DNA of 64,000 nucleotides from JAFNGF01 sp964567045 (lineage in GTDB: Bacteria > Planctomycetota > Phycisphaerae > Sedimentisphaerales > Anaerobacaceae), in the NCBI GenBank assembly GCA_964567045.1, contig CAZMLE010000010.1, forward strand, positions 1 to 64,000. Direction: 5' to 3'. Every line of letters starts with the position of its first letter. Positions within the stretch are counted from its first letter, which is position 1. Below are positions 49,501 through 56,187 of this stretch, piece after piece. The position numbers and the translations under genes were made by a program. The notes below the pieces were generated by a model. That model saw nothing but the letters and a program-made list of their open reading frames with translations, did no database searches and was not told where the DNA came from.

Positions 49501-50440
49501 CTACCGCGGCGGCTTCTGGAGCCGATTGACTGTGCTCACGCTGAATCTTGTGCTCGGCGGTATTGTGCTCAACGCCCAATTTTCCAGCGAACAAATCGTG
49601 ACCTTGCTGTCTTTCCACGGTCCGGCTACGGCGCTCACAGGGACCTTTCTGCTGGCGGTAGGTGTGCCGGTATTAGTAATGCTTTTTGGCAACATTTATT
49701 GCGGCTACATCTGTCCGTTCGGTGCGGCTCAAGAACTGCTTGGCCACGTGATTCCTCAAAGATTCAAGCCAAAAATTGCTGCCCAAAAAATACAAATGGC
49801 AAGATTTGTCAAATACGTGGTGCTTTTTACTTTGATCCTGGTATTCTTCTTTTCGAGAAGCCGCGCCACGCTTGCTGCTGATCCCCTCATTTCAATTTTC
49901 AGCCCACACTTTTGGCCCATCAAAAGCCGATCCCTGGTGATAGTCATAACGATAGCCCTCTTGGGCTCTGTTTTTTACACGCGCTTCTGGTGCCGCTATC
50001 TGTGCCCGGCGGGAGCTTTCCTATCGCTGTTTAACAAACTCGCGATCCTGGCGCGGTATTTGCCGACAAAAAGATTCGGCTTCTGCGAGTTCGGCCTTAC
50101 GCCGAACGATCAACTGGACTGCATATATTGTGACAGGTGTCGCTTTGAACAACCGTCGCCCGTGACTCGTGCCCCGTTTCTCGTTGCCGAACGACGAGCG
50201 ACAAGCGACGAGCGACAGTCTTTCTATTTTGTAGTTAGCGTTCTGGCGGCAGGCACACTTATTTCGGCAATCTCGGTCAGAAGATTTATGCAGGTTATTC
50301 CTACCGGCATGGAGCATCCGGTTGCCGCAGCCGCCGCCGTGGGTCAGGTAAGGGACGTCGATCTGCAGCGGATTCGGACAATGATTGAGCAGAAAAGGCT
50401 TTCCGACCGCGAAGCTGAGTTCTACAAGAAATTAGAGTAG
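46499..50440 (+). CDS. Giant membrane fusion: spermidine-synthase-like, FMN-binding and NapH-like Fe-S domains
   Basis: A 1313-residue protein. About residues 1-235 hold seven or so membrane helices, as in membrane spermidine synthases. About 285-480 are a Rossmann aminopropyltransferase-like domain (VLVVGSGLGLCYQF near 306; IIINLPEATSSALNRYYT near 380, where the usual catalytic Asp is Asn). About 540-800 is a second set of helices. About 860-960 is an FMN-binding domain with the flavinylation motif DAVTGAT (936-942), the site where ApbE attaches FMN to Thr. About 990-1190 is NapH/NosR-like with CGYICPFGA near 1068 and CRYLCPAGA near 1165, followed by CIYCDRC near 1208. The start overlaps AmrB-A by four bases. 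Several short segments are repeat-encoded. Inferred: an electron-transfer partner of the AmmeMemoRadiSam proteins. Confidence 0.85.
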   Translation: MRFARGFLIFSYGLFTIAAQALLFREFVTTFEGNDISVGIFFGCWFCWVALGAALIYRAKTIADKLLQNIEFLLLAFLPAFILEWVLIVQARELAGIASYTLWSVRDILLLAFFVNAPVSIITGMLFPIACRWIQQDAAFAVSRVYVLEAAGSFMGGLGTTILLGLGVSSARIFFMLGFILSCSALCVQFGRVCSAYRQIPQMVCRNLHTLRGWILFLPVLVLLCLAAGVDKTLTHHVRIMKWTKLLPRDALLGSFQTAQAEYLYGIYQGQWMAIRQGSTCEALPNQESAGRIAAICLSQNPTAKAVLVVGSGLGLCYQFLQLPQIQVISWAHCDSEYVQKVEAFIPAELKISDARFHRAAGDIRSLLTEKKQYYDIVIINLPEATSSALNRYYTVEFYCQVKETLRPDGLLAVRVAGGENIMGTELINLGASTKITLQKVFAKLVLVPGEDTWFIASQSENITGEPGTLRDRFAKIDGASQVFTPQALLSVYLPDRADAVLKNYAEADLPQNLLINQDERPLTHLYSLLLAAKQSGAPVTRLVKHLALAGPLVYIVPILVLIAVRGFYILTLPAGRQSTGSQQPRTSSFDSMFLIFSAGLTGIGAVIVLMYLYQTRFGSLYLHVGIISSLFMVGLAAGAGFVTSLVKRASHHAWLLFAVIAGHALILTAISFWPGQQQTHIFFAAAFILFGLAGGCYFPLAARQLADSGLETGQVGSKLETADHIGATVGGLLTGLALVPVLGTKATLLVFIVLILANVPAIALSTYKRAISDFQFSISNFQLTGLGYILFAVGASAILCSNLLAEAGAKLQPSLPQYAVQALAGQSRIEQASTVLPDSGRKISHFSVHDANDRLVGYIFSSEDLAPEVRGFGGRINLAAYVDPNGVLTDFAIIRSNETHAYLDLLGRRDTNDVTWLNRLKGHRLFQPEPFVDVDAVTGATVSSEAILSALEKSGHRFATQVLGRAIEVTPTGRIYQAKYLPDKQAAYLIGVLMLTLIVIYRGGFWSRLTVLTLNLVLGGIVLNAQFSSEQIVTLLSFHGPATALTGTFLLAVGVPVLVMLFGNIYCGYICPFGAAQELLGHVIPQRFKPKIAAQKIQMARFVKYVVLFTLILVFFFSRSRATLAADPLISIFSPHFWPIKSRSLVIVITIALLGSVFYTRFWCRYLCPAGAFLSLFNKLAILARYLPTKRFGFCEFGLTPNDQLDCIYCDRCRFEQPSPVTRAPFLVAERRATSDERQSFYFVVSVLAAGTLISAISVRRFMQVIPTGMEHPVAAAAAVGQVRDVDLQRIRTMIEQKRLSDREAEFYKKLE
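47074..47128 (+). repeat. Two palindromes inside the giant membrane gene
   Basis: GGTATGC-TCC-GCATACC (47074-47090) and the perfect 22-base palindrome GGTATGCAGA-AA-TCTGCATACC (47107-47128, written here in parts). They share the GGTATGC arm and encode a hydrophilic loop between membrane helices. Confidence 0.6.
48810..48849 (+). repeat. AT-rich heptamer repeat inside the giant membrane gene
   Basis: Tandem variants of ATTTCCAATTTTCG encode SDFQFSISNFQL in frame between membrane helices. The same kind of sequence lies between genes elsewhere. Confidence 0.55.
50161..50218 (+). repeat. CGACGAGCGACAAG-type repeat inside the giant membrane gene
   Basis: Degenerate tandem copies of CGTGACTCGTGCC and ACGACGAGCGACAAGCGACG encode AERRATSDERQ in frame near the C-terminus, just after the last cysteine motif. 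Confidence 0.55.
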
Positions 50441-50443
50441 TTG

Positions 50444-50470
50444 TTTAGCCCCCAGGCCTGTCCTGGGGGG
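50444..50470. repeat. Palindromic repeat, possible terminator
   Basis: TTTAGC followed by CCCCCAGG-CCTGT-CCTGGGGG. Reverse-oriented member of the GCTAAAYAT hairpin family, placed between the convergent ends of the giant gene and DUF2905. The strong stem could also stop transcription. Confidence 0.6.
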
Positions 50471-50509
50471 CGTTTCGTCCGCCAGGGTAGACCGGCACGG
50501 CGACGGTTC

Positions 50510-50740
50510 TCATCGGCGGAAATAGTTGATAAGCCACAGAATAAGCGTCAGGATTACGGAGATTATTATGCAACTGGCGATGGGGAAATATATCCGCCAG
50601 TTTCTCTGGCCAAACTGCAGATCGCCGGGCAATCTAAATAGGCCGACTCGCCCCAGCAGCACCATAAGAGCACCCATCACCGCTACGAGAATTCCTGCTA
50701 AGATCAGCCATTTGCCAATTTGTTGTGGACCAAAATCCAT
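50510..50740 (-). CDS. DUF2905 membrane protein
   Basis: A 76-residue protein with two membrane helices of the DUF2905 family. It has the conserved GRLPGD-like turn (FRLPGDLQFG) between the helices and then YFPIASCIIISVILTLILWL. Function is unknown. It starts six bases after the end of the HEPN-like gene, so the two share a message. Confidence 0.88.
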   Translation of the reverse strand: MDFGPQQIGKWLILAGILVAVMGALMVLLGRVGLFRLPGDLQFGQRNWRIYFPIASCIIISVILTLILWLINYFRR

Positions 50741-50746
50741 ATTTCC

Positions 50747-51535
50747 TTAAGATTTTACGCACAAAATGTCATCCTCTTTTAAAAGAACCGTGAAGTCACT
50801 TTGAAGGATTGCATTTCTCATTCCTCTTACCCATTTTTCATATTCCCTATATATCTTAGTAGCAATAGACATTTTAGAAACTATGAGCGGATTTTCTTCA
50901 GATAGATATGGCTGTTGATACCTAATCAAGCTTTTCCATCCCAGTTTGTCATACCCTATTTCACTTTGATTACCATCAGACTTCAAAATAATCAAGTTGC
51001 TTTCAGCATCACAGAAGAAAAAAAACTTTTCCGTTGGATCAAATGTTATAGATAATGTCTTTTTCCTGGTTTTAATATAAACCGGTGGAGCGCATGACTT
51101 GATACTCAATCCAGCAAGAACAACTGGTGAATGCAAGTACGATTTTGACTTCTCAAGCCACATTTCTGCTGTTTCAACATCAGCCCGTACTTGATCAAGA
51201 GTGGGTAGCAGATAGCTATGTTCAAGGTCGTTCCTACGTTCAGTCAAAACCCCAACGATTGCAGTAATCCTGATATTGAGACGTTTAAGAACTTCGAGCT
51301 TAAGAGAAGTACCAGGTCTCTTGGGCCATTTGGGCCAGTCATTCGCATACCGAACACGAACTGAATAAAGTATTTCATCGATTCTTGCATGGAGAGCACG
51401 CTTCGCATTCGTAAGAGCGTTAGCTCCTGATCTTTTATCACCAACATTTATGTCCTGTCTAGCCCACTTAATGAATTCTTCGGGGGAAACGTGTGATTTA
51501 TCTGATTTTGCTTTTTTTCTAACGTAGATACTCAT
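50747..51535 (-). CDS. Probable HEPN-domain protein
   Basis: A 262-residue protein without a clear named family. Residues of about 35-135 are helical and contain ERRNDLEHSY, a fit to the R-x4-H motif of HEPN RNases. The preceding helix (ANALTNAKRALHARIDEILYSV, given here in outline) is also HEPN-like. The C-terminal 120 residues are beta-rich (TLSITFDPTEKFFFFCDAESNLIIL). The gene is much AT-richer than its surroundings and lies in a repeat-rich gap, suggesting recent arrival. No nucleotidyltransferase or antitoxin is beside it; DUF2905 follows. A defence or stress role is inferred only from the motif. Confidence 0.55.
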   Translation of the reverse strand: MSIYVRKKAKSDKSHVSPEEFIKWARQDINVGDKRSGANALTNAKRALHARIDEILYSVRVRYANDWPKWPKRPGTSLKLEVLKRLNIRITAIVGVLTERRNDLEHSYLLPTLDQVRADVETAEMWLEKSKSYLHSPVVLAGLSIKSCAPPVYIKTRKKTLSITFDPTEKFFFFCDAESNLIILKSDGNQSEIGYDKLGWKSLIRYQQPYLSEENPLIVSKMSIATKIYREYEKWVRGMRNAILQSDFTVLLKEDDILCVKS

Positions 51536-52120
51536 TTGTTATACCTTGTTTTGGAATGTTGCCGCTTAACGGCGCTGCGTTCGAGTACAAACAATGGTAC
51601 GGTTCATACGATATGCATGGTCAGTTAATTCTAACTATCCATGCTATCAGTTTTTTTCATACTTATTTTTATCTTGATTCGAGTCAAAGTCAAGACAAAA
51701 CTGTCGCTCGTGCCACGTGATTAGTCACTCGGCCAGACATTCGACAGTGTATGGTTTCTGTCATTTCGACCGAAGGCCCGCCGCGGGCGGGCCGAAGCGG
51801 AGGAATCCGCCTACAGATGGGAAATTAACTCAAGAAATGAGAACCAGCACACTTCTATGCCAGATGTCTTGACGCAGTTTACCCTGAGCGAAGTCGAACG
51901 GGCTGGACATGACAAAGAGTCAATATCAACCTCGGCTGAGGTGACAATTAAACACTGGAAAGCCATTTCGCCAGAGTTTCTTTCACTTCCTTGTGCGGCA
52001 CGATTTTGCCGGATTTGATATCGGCCAAGCCTTAACCTGTGCCACTTCCGCTGACGGCAAACAGGCATTTATGCTGCGAAATCTTGTCAAGAATTCGGCA
52101 CGGGTTCACAAAAAATCTCA
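51536..52120. other. Non-coding gap with dispersed repeats
   Basis: Together with the leader 52150-52456 this makes a 920-base stretch without a gene. Bases 51759-51820 carry a TGTCATTTCGACCGAAGG-type repeat with an inner GGCCCGCC/GGCGGGCC hairpin and then GAGGAATCCGCC. Bases 51877-51912 carry ACCCTGAGCGAAGTCGAACG. Both are common MAG-type intergenic repeats. I see nothing else. Confidence 0.5.
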
Positions 52121-52149
52121 TTGACAACAATATGGCTAACTGGTATAAA
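52121..52149 (+). promoter_or_regulatory. Consensus promoter for the first LamG gene
   Basis: TTGACA (52121-52126), 17-base spacer, TATAAA (52144-52149). The predicted leader is about 300 bases. GAAGGAGGAG precedes the ATG at 52457. The layout matches the promoter at 55153. Confidence 0.65.
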
Positions 52150-52456
52150 TGTGTAAATATGACTGTTGAAGTTCGTGGTCTTTAGGGACACACCTGGAAT
52201 GAGAGGGTGATGCATCGCTGTAAGGTGTGACATTCCAGCCGACCTCAGACGAAGCCGCCCACATGGACGAGGAACACCGGCAGGTCCTAAATTACTGGAG
52301 ATGGGCACAGGGTTTGGTAGAAATCGATTTGTCGGTTGTCTGAGACAAGCACGCAAGAGTATACATCTGTGTGTTTGGTGAAGACTGACCCGAGTTTGGC
52401 TTGTAGACGAAAACAAAAAAGACGAACTCTTTATCAATCCTTGAAGGAGGAGTAGT

Positions 52457-55081
52457 ATGTGTAAAAAATCGGTTTATTTGATTTCTTCTATTCTGACGCT
52501 TCATCTTGCTTTTTCAGACATAGCAATGGGTGCTGACCCAAATCTTGTTGGCTGGTGGAAGTTCGATGAGGGTTCCGGCACCGTCGCCATTGACTCGAGC
52601 GGCAATGGGCTTAGCGGCGTTATTAACGGCAACCCAACGTGGGGTACTAACGGTCCGTTCGACCAAAGTAACTACCTATTGTTTGACGGGACGAACGATT
52701 GGGTTGACATCAACTCCGTCCCTCAGGGAAAATTTCTGTTTGCGAATTACACGATAGCGATGTGGTTTCGAGTAGATGGCGGCTCTGGTCAGAGAGATTT
52801 GTTTGGGGCCACTAATAACGTCGGGGACCACGGCATTCTGTTAGAGCATGGTCACGGCCAGGCCCCCAACGGCATACGCTACATCAATCGGTCTCCTTTC
52901 GCTCCTGGCGGTATGGGTGCTCCAGAGGAAATCTACACCCCCCCAACCGTCATAGTCAACGACGGTAGCTGGCATCACTTAGCGGCGGTAAGGGCGTCAG
53001 ATACCAGCAGGTTGCTGTACGTTGACGGGGTACAGGTGGGTTCAAACACAAACAACCTCCCAGCGTTCACTGCGCCTGCAAGGGTAGTTTTGGGCGTATG
53101 TAAGTACAGTTGGCTTGCGCGATGGTGGAACGGAGGAATAGACGATGTTCGAATCTACAACCGGGCACTGTCGCCGGCTGAAATAGGGCAGTTGGCGGGC
53201 TCACCCTTGGCGACTAATCCCCGTCCGAGCGATGGAGAAAAAGATGTATCGGTAAGTCCCGTTCTTAGCTGGAAACTAGGCGTTAACGCTAGCGCCCATA
53301 ACCTTTATTTTGGCACTAATTCGGGCGATGTAAACAACGCCACCGTGACTACGCATCCGAACGTGACCGTCGCCAGTCTGAATGTCAGCAGCTATAAGCC
53401 GGCAGCGCTCCAGTTCAACATGACCTACTACTGGCGAGTCGATGAGGTCAAAGGTGCTGCTATCTTGAAAGGCAGTGTCTGGAGCTTTACGACGGGCAAC
53501 TATTTCATTGTGGATGATATGGAATCTTATGGCGCCGCCGACACACCTGGACCTCCGCCGCCAGCCGGCAGCAGAATATGGTACACGTGGAAAGACGGTG
53601 AGGGCTGGACAGAACCATCGATTGTTGAAGGCAATGAAGGCAATGGCACAGGCTCAGTCGTTGATGCCAGTGCCAGCACAGTGCACGGAGGCAATCAGTC
53701 GCTGGTGTTTAATTATGACAATGATGGCACAAATCTATTTGATCATGGCGGCAAAAAGTACTATTCAGAGATTGAGGCGGATACCTCTTATTTAGGCATC
53801 GGTCGAGACTGGACAAGAGCCGGCGTCAAAGCATTAACTCTGTGGTTCTATGGCGACTCTAACAACGACGCCAGTGCAACCGAGCAGATGTATGTGAAGC
53901 TAAACGGCGCGAAGGTTCTATATGACGGCAGCATGAGTGACATAAGCGAACCTTCGTGGCACGAATGGAATATTGACATGTCGAAGTCTGGCATCGACTT
54001 GTCAAATGTCACTGAGATAGCAATTGGTTTTGGCGACGAGGCTAATACGACGCCGGGCGGCTCAGGTGTGGTGTACTTTGATGATATTCGGCTTTATCAG
54101 CCGCGGTGTATTCTTTCCAGGCGTACAGCCGATTTTGCAGAACTCGACTATGCACCACAGGGCTTCCCTACCTCTGGAGATTGTGTGATTGACTACAGAG
54201 AGCTGGATATAATGGCGAGCGATTGGCTGATTGAGGATTACGTCATTAAACCGACAACAAATCCAGCCCTGGTCGGCGGTTTGGTTGCGTACTATCCGCT
54301 GGACGAGGGGACCGGCACTACCACTGCAGATGTGTCCGGCAATGGCCACAATGGGACTCTCGGAGGAGACGTGACATGGGTGATGCCCGGCTTGGCAGGA
54401 AGTAGTGCGATCAACGTGAACGGCGCCCGAGGTGCCAGGATTAGTATTGGAAACTGGGATCCTTCAGCGGGGACAGGCCAACTAACCGTGTCTATCTGGG
54501 TAAAGTGGTCTGGACTACGACACGGCTTTTCTCAGGGTTTGATTTGTAAAAGAGATGGCTGGGATGATGCCGGGGTGAGGTTTATGTTCGAGATGGATAC
54601 TCCGGGTAATAATGGTGGACTTGCTTTGCGGCAGTTTTCGGCTGCAAATACCGATCTGAATTCCGCGCAGGGTGTAATGACGCCATATATCGGCCAATGG
54701 GCGCATGCTGCTGCCACATTTGACGGGACTACTGCCAAGATTTATCTCAATGGCAGAGAAATAGCATCCGGGCCATTTACGTTCGCGTCAGGAACCGGTG
54801 CCGGCCTGGTTATAGGCAACACCAATAGTGAGTCAGGTTGGCCCGACTGCCCTGAAGCCTTTAACGGAGACCTGGATGAGGCTCACATCTATAACCGAGC
54901 TTTATCGGCGGCGGAGATAGCGTACCTGGCCGATATGACACCGAATGATGGGCAGTTGCACGTACCGGTGCCGTCACCTGCTGAGCTGTATAATGCTGAG
55001 GCGGCGGGGTCCCAGAAGATCGACCTGAAAGACTTCGCTATTTTAGCGGACAACTGGCTTATCGAGCAGATGTGGCCGTAA
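52457..55081 (+). CDS. Secreted protein with two LamG domains and Trp-Pro tail
   Basis: An 874-residue exported protein. Signal peptide 1-25. LamG/concanavalin-like domain in about 30-245 (LVGWWKFDEGSGTVAIDSSG to GIDDVRIYNRALSPAEI). A fibronectin III-like unit in 250-345 (YYWRVDEV, VWSFTTG), a carbohydrate-binding-like beta-sandwich in 350-555 (VVYFDDIRLY), a dockerin-like turn near 580-600 (DCVIDYRELDIMASDWL), and a second LamG in 610-835. It ends in DLKDFAILADNWL and a final Trp-Pro. It probably binds polysaccharide. No catalytic motif is seen. The head shares MCKK and the ribosome site with the gene at 55299. Confidence 0.85.
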   Translation: MCKKSVYLISSILTLHLAFSDIAMGADPNLVGWWKFDEGSGTVAIDSSGNGLSGVINGNPTWGTNGPFDQSNYLLFDGTNDWVDINSVPQGKFLFANYTIAMWFRVDGGSGQRDLFGATNNVGDHGILLEHGHGQAPNGIRYINRSPFAPGGMGAPEEIYTPPTVIVNDGSWHHLAAVRASDTSRLLYVDGVQVGSNTNNLPAFTAPARVVLGVCKYSWLARWWNGGIDDVRIYNRALSPAEIGQLAGSPLATNPRPSDGEKDVSVSPVLSWKLGVNASAHNLYFGTNSGDVNNATVTTHPNVTVASLNVSSYKPAALQFNMTYYWRVDEVKGAAILKGSVWSFTTGNYFIVDDMESYGAADTPGPPPPAGSRIWYTWKDGEGWTEPSIVEGNEGNGTGSVVDASASTVHGGNQSLVFNYDNDGTNLFDHGGKKYYSEIEADTSYLGIGRDWTRAGVKALTLWFYGDSNNDASATEQMYVKLNGAKVLYDGSMSDISEPSWHEWNIDMSKSGIDLSNVTEIAIGFGDEANTTPGGSGVVYFDDIRLYQPRCILSRRTADFAELDYAPQGFPTSGDCVIDYRELDIMASDWLIEDYVIKPTTNPALVGGLVAYYPLDEGTGTTTADVSGNGHNGTLGGDVTWVMPGLAGSSAINVNGARGARISIGNWDPSAGTGQLTVSIWVKWSGLRHGFSQGLICKRDGWDDAGVRFMFEMDTPGNNGGLALRQFSAANTDLNSAQGVMTPYIGQWAHAAATFDGTTAKIYLNGREIASGPFTFASGTGAGLVIGNTNSESGWPDCPEAFNGDLDEAHIYNRALSAAEIAYLADMTPNDGQLHVPVPSPAELYNAEAAGSQKIDLKDFAILADNWLIEQMWP

Positions 55082-55152
55082 CCAGTACAGCCAAATAATG
55101 GTTGTGCTGTAAGTAAGTCGAGACTACAGATGCGCGAATTTAAAAAATCTTC

Positions 55153-55182
55153 TTGACGAGGAAATGGGCAATTTGGTATAAA
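55153..55182 (+). promoter_or_regulatory. Promoter for the small PEP-CTERM gene
   Basis: TTGACG (55153-55158), 18-base spacer, TATAAA (55177-55182). The bases just before the -10 (ATTTGG) resemble those of the promoter at 52121. Confidence 0.6.
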
Positions 55183-55205
55183 TCAAGTGATAGACGAGTG
55201 ATCCG

Positions 55206-55246
55206 CCGGCCTTGCCTATCTTCCGCGAGGAGCGGGGTAAGGCCGG
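55206..55246 (+). promoter_or_regulatory. Leader hairpin before the PEP-CTERM gene
   Basis: CCGGCCTTGCC (55206-55216) pairs with GGTAAGGCCGG (55236-55246) with one G-U. Inside, CCGC/GCGG adds a second stem whose loop shows GAGGA. There is no T-run after it, so it is more likely a stabilising or regulatory leader structure than a terminator. Confidence 0.45.
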
Positions 55247-55298
55247 GTCACAAATGCAGTGGTCGAACTCTTAATAAAAAAAGAAGGAGGAGTAGGTT

Positions 55299-55922
55299 AT
55301 GTGTAAGAAGTTGATTTGTCTATGTCTTGTGTTAGCCTTGGCGTCCACCAGTTATGGCATCGTGATAGGCAACTTTGAACAGCAGATGGACAACTTCGGC
55401 CCGACATGGGAGACACCAGCCCCAACATTGACTTATAGCACAATCGGAGCGACGTTGGGTAGCAGTAGTCTCGCTGTACAGCCCAACGTAAACGGTTGGC
55501 AATGGTCATTTATGCATGAAGGTATTCTGGACCTCGCTACCAACAATATACTCTCGGTTGACGTGACGTGGCTCGCTGACGAGTGGGGAACAACTCCCTG
55601 GTGCAACTTTAAGGATGTCGCAATCAACAGCGATGGCCCAAGTGGTTGGATGCAGCTTTCCCCCACCGATCCGGCCAATCCGAGCTGGCCTGGTAGCTGG
55701 GATCCTGCAGGCTGGGGTGACAATACCAGGACCCTTACCTGGGACTTTTCGGGCTATGACGCGACTGGCGCCACGTGGATGCAGTTAATTTTCTCCACGA
55801 ATTTTGGCGGCACTACCCCAGGCAAGTATTACATCGACAATGTGCAGTTGATTCCCGAGCCGGCCACAATCGCTCTGCTCGGCTTGGGCGGACTGGCTCT
55901 GCTTCGTAGAAAGCGTACCTGA
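55299..55922 (+). CDS. PEP-CTERM protein, small secreted beta-sandwich
   Basis: A 207-residue exported protein. Signal peptide (ICLCLVLALASTSYG), then a single beta-rich domain (IVIGNFEQQMDNFG to YYIDNVQLI) of carbohydrate-binding-like shape. The C-terminal PEP-CTERM sorting signal is IPEPATIALLGLGGLALLRRKR. The N-terminal pattern (signal, GNFE, later ATLGSSSLAVQ) resembles the start of the next gene at 56188, so the two may share an origin. GAAGGAGGAG precedes the ATG. Confidence 0.85.
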   Translation: MCKKLICLCLVLALASTSYGIVIGNFEQQMDNFGPTWETPAPTLTYSTIGATLGSSSLAVQPNVNGWQWSFMHEGILDLATNNILSVDVTWLADEWGTTPWCNFKDVAINSDGPSGWMQLSPTDPANPSWPGSWDPAGWGDNTRTLTWDFSGYDATGATWMQLIFSTNFGGTTPGKYYIDNVQLIPEPATIALLGLGGLALLRRKRT

Positions 55923-55973
55923 TCCTTGTCCAACAAAAGTACTGGTTGACCGATAGGTTTGCGCAGGGATTCA

Positions 55974-56095
55974 GAGCCTATACTGCGAATCAATGTGCGT
56001 GTTTAGCCGGCAGAAAGGGCGTTCCTGGGGCCCACGAGGACCCTCAAAGAGAGCGATTTTCAGGCTAAACACGTACTGTGATGCGGTATAGGCTC
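55974..56095. repeat. Large imperfect inverted repeat
   Basis: The left arm (55974-56008) begins GAGCCTATACTGCG and ends GTGTTTAGCC. The right arm (56063-56095) is GGCTAAACAC through GCGGTATAGGCTC. The arms are about 33-35 bases with a 54-base centre. The inner ends carry the GTTTAGCC/GGCTAAAC tails of the dispersed palindrome family. Sits between the PEP-CTERM gene and the second LamG gene. Confidence 0.6.
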
Positions 56096-56187
56096 CGGCT
56101 GTTTTTAGGGTCGTGGTTGAGAATAAGTCTGCTGGTCTGCGACAGGGTCTCTCAGATTGTTCCTGAAGCAAAAGAAGGAGAACTGCT

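Noticed and set aside
25026..55922. Exosortase gene for the PEP-CTERM proteins
   Set aside because: Looked for a multi-helix protein with the exosortase Cys/Arg/His pattern; none is in the window.
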